Part shown: in pieces, positions 1-5,084 of the stretch
How the letters are laid out: the number at the start of each line of letters is the position of its first letter
Position numbering within the stretch: the first letter of the stretch is position 1
Assembly: GCA_016929205.1 (NCBI GenBank)
Contig: JAFGJF010000599.1
Span: 1 to 6,945, forward strand
Length of the DNA stretch: 6,945 nucleotides
Direction of reading: 5' to 3'
Origin: Anaerolineae bacterium
GTDB lineage: Bacteria > Chloroflexota > Anaerolineae > JAFGEY01
Notes under the pieces: model-generated
Database searches by the model: none
Seen by the model: only the letters and a program-made list of their open reading frames with translations
What the model was told of the DNA's origin: nothing
Made by a program: the position numbers and the translations under genes

Positions 1-47
1 CCAGCGCCGTAATCGGGATGAATGACCGTATCACCTATTTGGAACAT
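1..47 (-). CDS. CarD-family transcription regulator, second copy (N-terminus only, runs off window)
   Basis: The first 15 codons read MFQIGDTVIHPDYGAG-like, closely matching the start of the complete CarD-family gene at 612-1121 (MFQVGDAVIHPHRGAG). This is the opening strand of the CarD/TRCF RNA-polymerase-interacting domain, which in known family members docks on the polymerase beta subunit and stabilises open promoter complexes. The start codon at 47 is preceded by an AAAGGA-type ribosome binding site about 10 bases upstream. The gene lies 81 bases downstream of IF-1 on the same strand, so co-transcription is likely. Only the N-terminus is visible, so the C-terminal DNA-binding half cannot be judged. 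TRCF (Mfd) also carries this domain, but there it is internal, which makes a CarD-type protein the better reading. Confidence 0.75.
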   Translation of the reverse strand, partial: MFQIGDTVIHPDYGA

Positions 48-128
48 CGTTCTGTTTTCCTTTCCAAAGGCTTACAACTATCTAAATCTGTGTGCTTGGC
101 GAACACCGTTTCCACACTCTCACCCAAA

Positions 129-401
129 TCAGGTTTTCTTGCCGCCTTGATCACTGCCTTGTTTACGCTTGTAGCGGTACACAATCCGTCCTCGCTCCAG
201 GTCATAGGGAGAGATCTCTACCCTAACAAGATCCCCCAGCAGAATGCGGATATAATACTTGCGCATCTTGCCACAAAGGTAAGCTAAAACCAGATGACCG
301 TTCTCCAGTTCTACCTTGAATTGAGTGCCAGGAAGTGTGTCGATTACCGTCCCCAATATCTCCATCTTTTGCTTGCCCAAATAGGCTTGCTCGTTCTCCA
401 T
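129..401 (-). CDS. infA: Translation initiation factor IF-1, with terminal extensions
   Basis: IF-1 binds the ribosomal A site of the 30S subunit and helps IF-2 and IF-3 assemble the initiation complex. The OB-fold core is unmistakable: [20 protein letters not shown] at about residues 17-36, then [11 protein letters not shown] (44-54), GD (56-57) and [15 protein letters not shown] (64-78). At 90 residues it is longer than the usual 71-73. The extra length is about 6 residues at the N-terminus and a 12-residue basic/polar tail ending GGKKT. I chose the ATG at 401 (MENEQ) because the reading further upstream (MFTHRHRET, from 473) is an out-of-frame translation of an S1 remnant. The AAGGAG motif sits only one base before this ATG, which is unusually close. 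The later in-frame ATG at 365 has no visible ribosome binding site. A second CarD-type gene follows downstream. Confidence 0.93.
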   Translation of the reverse strand: MENEQAYLGKQKMEILGTVIDTLPGTQFKVELENGHLVLAYLCGKMRKYYIRILLGDLVRVEISPYDLERGRIVYRYKRKQGSDQGGKKT

Positions 402-407
402 ACTCCT

Positions 408-482
408 TCTTTCTATGCCATCTGCCGCCGACTGAGTGAAATGTACTGTTTCTCGGTGTCGATGTGTAAACACGCGCGCCCT
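408..482 (-). pseudogene. Remnant of the 3' end of an S1-domain protein gene
   Basis: Read on the minus strand in the right frame, this stretch encodes [18 protein letters not shown] followed by TAG. This matches the last residues of the intact S1 gene (LRIDTEKRRISLSLRQTA, then TAG). At DNA level, 408-469 aligns without gaps to 1131-1192 with 9 differences in 62 bases. Similarity covers the stop codon and the first bases after it, then fades beyond about 470. No start codon or upstream S1 domain is present. It therefore looks like the stump left when a duplicated S1 gene was deleted, and it now forms the leader of IF-1. The bases after the stop have become the IF-1 ribosome binding site. Confidence 0.75.
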
Positions 483-535
483 AATTTTAGCCTCTTATCT
501 TGTTCGTATGTTGTCTCATAGATTCATGATACACC

Positions 536-570
536 AAAAGTCCCCCCACCTACATCCATCGGCCGGGGGA
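536..570 (-). terminator. Possible weak rho-independent terminator after CarD
   Basis: On the minus strand, TCCCCC (570-565) can pair with GGGGGA (546-541) across an 18-base spacing. A C and then TTTT follow (540-536). It lies about 40 bases after the CarD stop codon, where an operon end would be expected. The stem is short, the loop long and the T-run brief, so efficiency may be low and read-through into IF-1 is possible. Confidence 0.35.
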
Positions 571-611
571 TCTCTAGCTCCGCCAGTTGGGAGAGATACA
601 AGGCTATGCTA

Positions 612-1121
612 TCAAGCTGCGGGCTTGGTATCCAGGCTCGCTCCCAATATATCCGCGATCATCGCTTCGGCAGCCGCGTAATCACTGCCCTGCACAACGG
701 CAACCTCGCTGGCAAGAAGCATCATACCTCTCTCGTACAAGCGCTTTCCCACAATGGTCAAACTGCGCACGCGATGATCTTTCCAGTACATGTCCCGCAC
801 GGCCTCCGCGACGACTCCGAAAACGTCACTGCTAATTTTTTCCTGCAACAATTGATGGCGCTCGTTATGATCGGCAGGCAATGGCTCTGGCTCGGCACGC
901 AAGATACGCCATACCCGGTTCAATTGAGACTTGGAGATAGGATACCGTACCCCATCTCTCTCTGCATCTTGCACTGCAACCCACACTTGCGTTCCCGATC
1001 CATCCACCAACGTAATCGAGTAATACCATTTGTCACTGCCCAGACATTGCAGTTTCTCAATCTCGACAACCTTCCCCGCTCCACGATGAGGATGAATAAC
1101 GGCGTCACCGACTTGAAACAT
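612..1121 (-). CDS. carD: CarD-family RNA polymerase-binding transcription regulator
   Basis: The 169-residue protein has the usual length and two-part layout of CarD-like factors. Residues 1 to about 75 form the CarD/TRCF RNA-polymerase-interacting beta domain (FQVGDAVIHPHRGAGKVVEIE, then WVAVQDAERDGVRYPIS and VWRILRA). Residues about 85 to 162 form a helical domain (SSDVFGVVAEAVRDMYWKD, then KRLYERGMMLLASEVAVVQG). Family members bind the polymerase beta subunit and stabilise the open complex, particularly at rRNA and housekeeping promoters. Relative to the mycobacterial protein as I recall it, the helical domain seems to lack the tryptophan that wedges into the minor groove (D84/H85 at the aligned place). 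The ATG at 1121 follows the S1 stop codon by 14 bases with a GAGAG motif between, so it should be translated from the S1 operon mRNA. A paralogue begins at 47. Confidence 0.88.
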   Translation of the reverse strand: MFQVGDAVIHPHRGAGKVVEIEKLQCLGSDKWYYSITLVDGSGTQVWVAVQDAERDGVRYPISKSQLNRVWRILRAEPEPLPADHNERHQLLQEKISSDVFGVVAEAVRDMYWKDHRVRSLTIVGKRLYERGMMLLASEVAVVQGSDYAAAEAMIADILGASLDTKPAA

Positions 1122-1135
1122 GATACGCTCTCTTT

Positions 1136-2218
1136 CTATGCCGTCTGCCGCAGACTGAGTGAAATGCGTCGTTTCTCGGTATCGATGCGCAACACACGCA
1201 CCTGGATCGGAGAATCGGGCACCAGGCTCAAGTCGGCTATCATTTCATCGGGCATCTCTGAGATATGAACCAGCCCTTCAACACCCTCGGCGATCCTGAA
1301 CAACGCACCAAAGTCAAAGATCTTGGTCACGATCCCTTCCACCATTTGCCCTTCGTGCAGAGTCTCGACCACCACAGGCCAGGGATCGGGCAACAACCGT
1401 TTGCGGCTCAGGCCAATGCGCTCCCGCTCCCGATCCACGCTCAAAACACACACTTGGATTTTTTCACCCACGCTTAACACCTGGTCGGGATGTTCGACAT
1501 GTTCCCAAGCCAACTCTGAAATGTGTAGCAGTCCGTCTACACCGCCCAAATCAACAAAAGCGCCAAATTCTGCCAGACTGCGCACGGTGCCGGTCCTTAC
1601 ATCTCCTTCGTTGAGCTCATCGAAGAGTTGCTGGCGCATATGCCCCTGTGCAGCACGTTCGGACAACACAAACCGTCGCTGCCGCTGCACCACTTCCAAA
1701 ACAGTCAGCGAAAGCGTCTGCCCGACCAAGTCAGATTTGGCTCGATCTAGGTGCTCTCCGCGCAAGCCGCGAGAAACGGAGGTCAGATGCGAATTGGGCA
1801 CGAACCCCTGCAGTCGCCCAAACTGGATCAACACCCCGCCACGATTTACCTCGACCACCTCAGCTTCACAAACTTGACCGCTCTCCTCAAGCTCCTTGCC
1901 CCGCAGCCAGTCCCGCTGTGCCAGCCCCAAGTTCAGTGAGACCAAGAGATCCTCGTTTTGATCTGATGTGCTCAAGACCGAGATCGGAACACGCTCTCCT
2001 ACCTGCAGGCTGTTGCGGTACGCATCGTCTAGCAGCTCCAGATCTCTGAGCGGGACGATGCCGTCCCGCTTGACGCCCAAATCGACAATCACTTGATTTT
2101 CATCAACCGACAGAATAGTTGCTTCACAGATCTCCCCATGTCGCAGACGCTTGTAATCATAGTCGCCCTCGATCAGTGCTGCCAACTGCTCCCGTTGTAC
2201 TTCCGGGTTCTGTTCCAT
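1136..2218 (-). CDS. rpsA: S1 RNA-binding domain protein, ribosomal protein S1 homologue (four domains)
   Basis: The 360-residue protein is made of four S1 (OB-fold) repeats, at roughly residues 27-97, 114-187, 204-272 and 289-356. Repeats 3 and 4 are the most canonical, with FGAFVDLGGVDGLLHISEL and FGALFRIAEGVEGLVHISEM. Four domains is the arrangement in many bacteria outside the proteobacteria, whose S1 has six. The likely role is binding mRNA at the 30S subunit to aid initiation, but other multi-S1 proteins cannot be excluded. I chose ATG 2218 because GGGGGA lies 6 bases upstream. An in-frame GTG at 2242 would overlap the preceding gene and lacks such a site. The upstream gene ends at 2232, and CarD begins 14 bases after this stop, so all belong to one operon. 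The 3' end has a decayed partial copy at 408-482. Confidence 0.9.
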   Translation of the reverse strand: MEQNPEVQREQLAALIEGDYDYKRLRHGEICEATILSVDENQVIVDLGVKRDGIVPLRDLELLDDAYRNSLQVGERVPISVLSTSDQNEDLLVSLNLGLAQRDWLRGKELEESGQVCEAEVVEVNRGGVLIQFGRLQGFVPNSHLTSVSRGLRGEHLDRAKSDLVGQTLSLTVLEVVQRQRRFVLSERAAQGHMRQQLFDELNEGDVRTGTVRSLAEFGAFVDLGGVDGLLHISELAWEHVEHPDQVLSVGEKIQVCVLSVDRERERIGLSRKRLLPDPWPVVVETLHEGQMVEGIVTKIFDFGALFRIAEGVEGLVHISEMPDEMIADLSLVPDSPIQVRVLRIDTEKRRISLSLRQTA

Positions 2219-2231
2219 CAAGCTTCCCCCG

Positions 2232-2726
2232 TTAGGCGTCACTGCGAACTTGGGCCAAGACTTCGTTAAAGCGGCGCACCAGTGCTGCGGCCCTGGGATC
2301 TTTGGACCGGTGCGTAGAGAATGACCGATCTGTCAGACGTATCTTGAGTTCCTGCAGCAAATCAAGTACCTCCTGCTGGCTAGCACCATTTTGATAAAAC
2401 ACCGCAATCGAGTCCAGAACTTGCATCCAGGGTCCTGAAGCGTTTGGATTCATAACCGTGATCTGCAAACGTCGGTATTCCCTTTGAAGTGCCTGCAGTG
2501 CCCGTTCCCGGGTCACCTGTTTGGACAGCGCCTCTTTTGCCTGGTGATGCATTTGCTCTACCTCCGGGTCCGAACATTCTTGCTGTTCCAGAGCATAGCG
2601 CAGCCAGCTACAGAGTTGGAGCGCGCGCCGCCATTGCCGGTCGACCATCGCCGAAGCCAATTCTGTTTTCCAGTCCTCAATTTGTTGGTTGGTTGTTGTT
2701 TTTGTCACGTTATTTTGTCCTTCCAT
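2232..2726 (-). CDS. Hypothetical helical protein in the ATPase-S1-CarD operon
   Basis: I do not recognise this 164-residue protein. It is highly charged, rich in Gln, Arg, Glu and Leu, and predicted by eye to be almost entirely alpha-helical. Amphipathic stretches lie at about residues 14-50, 55-92, 100-132 and 143-161. There is no signal peptide, membrane segment or obvious catalytic motif. Two cysteines (C39, C51) are not arranged as a metal site. It starts 18 bases after the ATPase stop and ends 13 bases before the S1 start, so it is translated from the same message. The ATG at 2726 has no clear ribosome binding site. A GTG six codons later (2708) has AAGGA about 9 bases upstream and may be the true start. 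An adaptor for the ATPase or a ribosome-associated factor is possible, but that rests on position only. Confidence 0.75.
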   Translation of the reverse strand: MEGQNNVTKTTTNQQIEDWKTELASAMVDRQWRRALQLCSWLRYALEQQECSDPEVEQMHHQAKEALSKQVTRERALQALQREYRRLQITVMNPNASGPWMQVLDSIAVFYQNGASQQEVLDLLQELKIRLTDRSFSTHRSKDPRAAALVRRFNEVLAQVRSDA

Positions 2727-2744
2727 CCAGTACGACTGACTTTG

Positions 2745-4022
2745 TCAGACAGCCTGTTTCGCCAGACAGTCCAAGTATCGTTGGGTGACATGCTTGTACT
2801 CGCTGTAGGCCGGCGTTCTTTCTAAAATCATGAACTTGATCCACAGGGCAATGATCGAATCGGTGATATAGTACCACCGCCCTTCCCGGCCAATGAGAGC
2901 AAAATCGGACAGGCGCTGCAAATAAGAACGCACCTCTCCCGGCTTTCGCTTGAGATGAGCGGCGATCTGGGAAAGGTTCGTTTTGCCCTCTTGGGCCAGG
3001 ACCAGCAATACCGAGCGCAATGTGGTTTTGCCCCGCGCTTCGGCGAGTGCCATCTCGATCCGGTGCTCACAATATTGGCAGATTCGGCCTTCCCGCATCA
3101 GGATCTCTTCATAAATCGCCCGATCCAGGACATCGTCGCTTGGTTTATTCCACAGATGCACTCGGTCTACATCCAACCGGCGCATAGCGGTTGTCAGACA
3201 GTTCAGGTAGAAAGGATGTCCGGAAGTGAATTCGAACAGGCGGGCGACAGTCTCTTGCGTCAGCAGATGCTTTGGCAGACTCTTGTGGCAGAATTCGACT
3301 GTTGCTGCCCGGTCAAAAGGAGGCACGGGCACTACCTTGAACTGATTGGCCAAAGGTGACGACTCTGATCGCACGACATGCTCTATCATACGGACATTCG
3401 AACTGGCTGCAATATATCGCACACTGGTCTGCTGGCTAAGAGTTTGCCCCACGACACTTAGCGCATCTTTGATGCGTGGAAAGCTGTCAAGCTGGGTGAC
3501 GTTATGAAACTCATCCAAGATGACAAGCGGCTTCCGACCCGTGTGCTGGGCCGTCTGTTCCAGGCAAGAGAAAACAGTCTCTAGCAGCAGCCGTTCGTCG
3601 GGGCGATCCTTCTCCATTTCTCGTGTCACCTGCCGAGCCGCGGCGACGATAGTGTCTTCCTGCGTCTGGTCGGCGATGGAGAGCAAACTGGCTGCGTCGA
3701 GAACCCCGCTCGATTCCTCCACCCGGCGTCCGTCGGCCTCGACGAACGAACGGCCGATGGATGCCAGCAGCCGGATGGCAAAGACAGAGGGTACGACGAG
3801 ATTTCGGGCTACGTCAAAATATACAGGCACCAGGAGTGAATGACGTTCAGAGAGATCATCGGCGAATCGCTGAGCAAGTATCGTTTTGCCAATACGCTGT
3901 TGCCCAACCAGAGCAAGGTTTGCGCCCTTGCCCTGACAGATCAGTTCGGCATTGTGATGCAGCACCGCCAGCATCTCGCCGCGATCGGTGAAAAAAGCAC
4001 GTTCGTGTTCTCTGAGCAACAT
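2745..4022 (-). CDS. STAND/AAA-type ATPase of the archaeal-ATPase family with C-terminal winged helix
   Basis: Counting from ATG 4022 (425 residues), the N-terminus FFTDRGEMLAVLHH corresponds to the family's opening ReeE..L element. It is followed by Walker A GQQRIGKT (about 40-47), Walker B LVILDEFHN (about 166-174), a YIAASSN segment in the sensor-1 position (about 203), and GHPFYLN (about 268), which resembles the GxP motif of STAND NTPases. A winged-helix region follows (about 334-384, LSQIAAHLKRKPGEVRSYLQ), then ITDSIIALWIKFM (386-398), typical of archaeal ATPases. ATG 4022 is preferred because AAAGG lies 8 bases upstream and the family N-terminus begins there. An in-frame ATG at 4115 would add 31 unconserved residues and sits inside a palindrome. 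The gene heads an operon with the helical protein, S1 and CarD. Its target is unknown; STAND proteins usually act as ATP-driven switches. Confidence 0.85.
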   Translation of the reverse strand: MLLREHERAFFTDRGEMLAVLHHNAELICQGKGANLALVGQQRIGKTILAQRFADDLSERHSLLVPVYFDVARNLVVPSVFAIRLLASIGRSFVEADGRRVEESSGVLDAASLLSIADQTQEDTIVAAARQVTREMEKDRPDERLLLETVFSCLEQTAQHTGRKPLVILDEFHNVTQLDSFPRIKDALSVVGQTLSQQTSVRYIAASSNVRMIEHVVRSESSPLANQFKVVPVPPFDRAATVEFCHKSLPKHLLTQETVARLFEFTSGHPFYLNCLTTAMRRLDVDRVHLWNKPSDDVLDRAIYEEILMREGRICQYCEHRIEMALAEARGKTTLRSVLLVLAQEGKTNLSQIAAHLKRKPGEVRSYLQRLSDFALIGREGRWYYITDSIIALWIKFMILERTPAYSEYKHVTQRYLDCLAKQAV

Positions 4023-4099
4023 AGCCAGTACCTTTGTTTCTTCCCTATGTTGGGGCACTAACACATTCTCTGTATGCAGCCAACCATAGGTGTAGATGA

Positions 4100-4117
4100 T
4101 TATGCCAATTGGCATAA
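4100..4117. repeat. Perfect 18-base palindrome, left copy (putative operator)
   Basis: TTATGCCAATTGGCATAA is a perfect palindrome, repeated at 4147-4164 with centres 47 bases apart. Its right half supplies TTGGCA (4109-4114), the -35 of a plus-strand promoter. The predicted start of the opposing minus-strand transcript falls at its right edge. Size and placement suit a dimeric repressor site. I cannot assign it to a regulator family. Confidence 0.75.
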
Positions 4118-4138
4118 CTGCCTTAATTATAGTATAAT
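4109..4138 (+). promoter_or_regulatory. Mirror-image plus-strand promoter sharing the palindrome block
   Basis: TTGGCA (4109-4114), an 18-base spacer and a perfect TATAAT (4133-4138) mirror the minus-strand promoter about base 4132. The two -10 boxes are arms of AATTATA-G-TATAATT (4125-4139). Transcription would start near 4145, at the edge of the right palindrome, and could reach cspA as an upstream promoter. It may instead be a consequence of the symmetry and have no function of its own. Confidence 0.5.
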
Positions 4139-4155
4139 TCGAGAAATTATGCCAA
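4126..4155 (-). promoter_or_regulatory. Sigma-70-type promoter for the ATPase operon
   Basis: On the minus strand, TTGGCA (4155-4150, five of six consensus bases) is separated by 18 bases from a perfect TATAAT (4131-4126). Transcription would begin near 4119, about 95 bases before the preferred ATPase start. The -35 lies in the right palindrome and the start point beside the left one, so occupancy of either palindrome should block it. Confidence 0.65.
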
Positions 4156-4165
4156 TTGGCATAAT
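4146..4165. repeat. Perfect 20-base palindrome, right copy (putative operator)
   Basis: ATTATGCCAATTGGCATAAT has the same 18-base core as the left copy, extended by one matched base on each side. Both copies are identical over 18 bases although the sequence between and around them differs, which suggests selection. It overlaps the -35 of the minus-strand promoter and the predicted start of the plus-strand one. Confidence 0.75.
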
Positions 4166-4232
4166 CGGTAGAGGTAAAGAAAGGTGTTGCACAGATAGCG
4201 CAAACACAAGTTGGTTTTCAAACGCAACAGAT

Positions 4233-4261
4233 TTGACAATTCCTCTAAAATCTGATACAAT
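4233..4261 (+). promoter_or_regulatory. Near-consensus sigma-70 promoter for cspA
   Basis: TTGACA (4233-4238) and TACAAT (4256-4261) are separated by 17 bases, with TG one base before the -10 (extended -10). Transcription would start near 4268, giving a leader of about 140 bases before the cspA ATG at 4409. Long leaders are typical of cold-shock genes. This is the most likely main promoter for cspA and the RRM gene. Confidence 0.75.
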
Positions 4262-4306
4262 ATTATCCATAGGATGAAGTGAAATTCCAAGTTGATGTTT
4301 AAAGCA

Positions 4307-4342
4307 AATCCCTGGACTTTTCAGTCTGGGGATTCTTGTTTT
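4307..4342 (+). promoter_or_regulatory. Terminator-like hairpin in the cspA leader (possible attenuator)
   Basis: AATCCCTGGACT (4307-4318) pairs with AGTCTGGGGATT (4323-4334) around a TTTC loop. This gives 12 continuous base pairs, two of them G-U. It is followed by CTTGTTTTC, six T in the first eight bases. It lies inside the predicted leader, roughly 40 bases after the expected start point and 67 bases before cspA. It could be an attenuator, a temperature-responsive structure or an mRNA-stabilising hairpin. Confidence 0.5.
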
Positions 4343-4408
4343 CGACAAGTTACTTTGAGATTTACTTCCTCAAAACCCATTTGGTATGAAACAGGAGAAA
4401 ACAAGAAA

Positions 4409-4618
4409 ATGAGTGAACGCCAGATTGGAACCGTAAAATGGTTCAATGGCTCAAGGGGCTATGGTTTCATAGCGCGCGAGAACGCTGAGGATGTGTTTGT
4501 CCACCATACGGCCATCCAGGGCGAAGGCTTTAAAAACTTGGATGAAGGGCAGCGCGTCGAGTTCGCCGTAGAGCAAGGGCCCAAAGGTCTCCAGGCTACT
4601 AATGTTGTGGTTCTGTAG
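4409..4618 (+). CDS. cspA: Cold-shock protein, CspA family
   Basis: The 69-residue protein is a complete single cold-shock domain. It begins [21 protein letters not shown], where RGYGFI is the RNP1 motif, followed by the RNP2-type VFVHH and then the [17 protein letters not shown] strand region. Proteins of this type bind single-stranded RNA and DNA and melt RNA structures, helping translation and transcription antitermination. The ATG at 4409 is preceded by AGGAG, with about 11 bases between. An upstream in-frame extension from 4292 runs through the leader hairpin and is not conserved-looking. The RRM gene starts 20 bases after the stop, so the two should be co-transcribed. The long structured leader suggests regulation at RNA level, although the paralogue class (cold-induced or constitutive) cannot be told from sequence. 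Confidence 0.93.
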   Translation: MSERQIGTVKWFNGSRGYGFIARENAEDVFVHHTAIQGEGFKNLDEGQRVEFAVEQGPKGLQATNVVVL

Positions 4619-4638
4619 AACAAAAAGGAGAAGCATAT

Positions 4639-4944
4639 ATGGGCAAAAATTTGTACGTCGGCAACCTGAGTTATAACACGACTCAAGAGAGACTACAAGA
4701 GCTGTTCCAAGCACACGGCGAGATCACCTCGATCAACATCATCACCGATCGAGACACTGGGCGGCCTAGAGGCTTTGCCTTTGTCGAAATGGCAACAGAG
4801 CAAGCAGCCAGCGCAGCCATTGCTGCATTGAATGGCCAAGAAATAGATGGCCGGGAACTGGCGGTGAACGAAGCCAAACCCCGCGCACCGCGCAGTGGTG
4901 GTCGAGACAGCCGTCGAGACCGAGACAACCGCTCTCGCAGATGA
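4639..4944 (+). CDS. RRM-domain RNA-binding protein with arginine-rich tail
   Basis: This 101-residue protein has one RNA recognition motif at about residues 3-80. It contains RNP2 (LYVGNL, residues 5-10) and RNP1 (RGFAFVEM, about 44-51). The last 20 or so residues (RSGGRDSRRDRDNRSRR) are a disordered Arg/Asp/Ser/Gly tail, similar in style to the tails of bacterial glycine-rich RRM proteins of cyanobacteria. It should bind single-stranded RNA. The start at 4639 has a strong AAGGAG site 8 bases upstream. Its pairing with cspA suggests a shared role in RNA chaperoning, perhaps during cold. A run of six T follows about 20 bases after the stop, but I see no convincing stem in front of it, so read-through to the sigma gene is possible. 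Confidence 0.92.
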   Translation: MGKNLYVGNLSYNTTQERLQELFQAHGEITSINIITDRDTGRPRGFAFVEMATEQAASAAIAALNGQEIDGRELAVNEAKPRAPRSGGRDSRRDRDNRSRR

Positions 4945-5084
4945 TAAAGATCAGCCCATAGAGATTTTTTGTTCACGTGGGCCAGGTGGCACAAATCGTG
5001 TACCACCGAGCAGGTTCTTGGCGGAATCATCTTGAGGCGGTCTATGAGCCCTCAACGACGATGTCGTGGGACGGGAGATACAGG

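Noticed and set aside
402..473. Upstream extension of IF-1 (MFTHRHRET)
   Set aside because: This is an out-of-frame translation of the S1 remnant; IF-1 homology begins after the ATG at 401.
484..489. TAAAAT on the minus strand as a -10 box for IF-1
   Set aside because: No acceptable -35 lies 16 to 18 bases upstream; isolated six-base matches are expected by chance.
1323..1877. Long plus-strand ORF opposite the S1 gene
   Set aside because: It is the antisense shadow of S1, rich in Ser, Thr, Pro and Arg with no recognisable domain.
4100..4165. The paired palindromes as a CRISPR or MITE-like element
   Set aside because: There are only two copies, no target-site duplication was found, and the block coincides exactly with promoter elements, so a regulatory reading fits better.
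4149..4277. 42-codon plus-strand ORF beginning MPIGIIGRG
   Set aside because: It starts inside the palindrome, has no ribosome binding site, overlaps the cspA promoter, and has the composition of non-coding DNA. Its resemblance to the MPIGII of the ATPase extension is just the shared palindrome.
4945..4972. Run of six T after the RRM gene as a terminator
   Set aside because: Only a 4-base CTCT/AGAG pairing with a loop of more than 20 bases can be drawn in front of it.
4977..5084. Upstream extension of the sigma factor from 4977
   Set aside because: The extension has no sigma-like sequence and no ribosome binding site, while ATG 5085 has GGGAG at good spacing.
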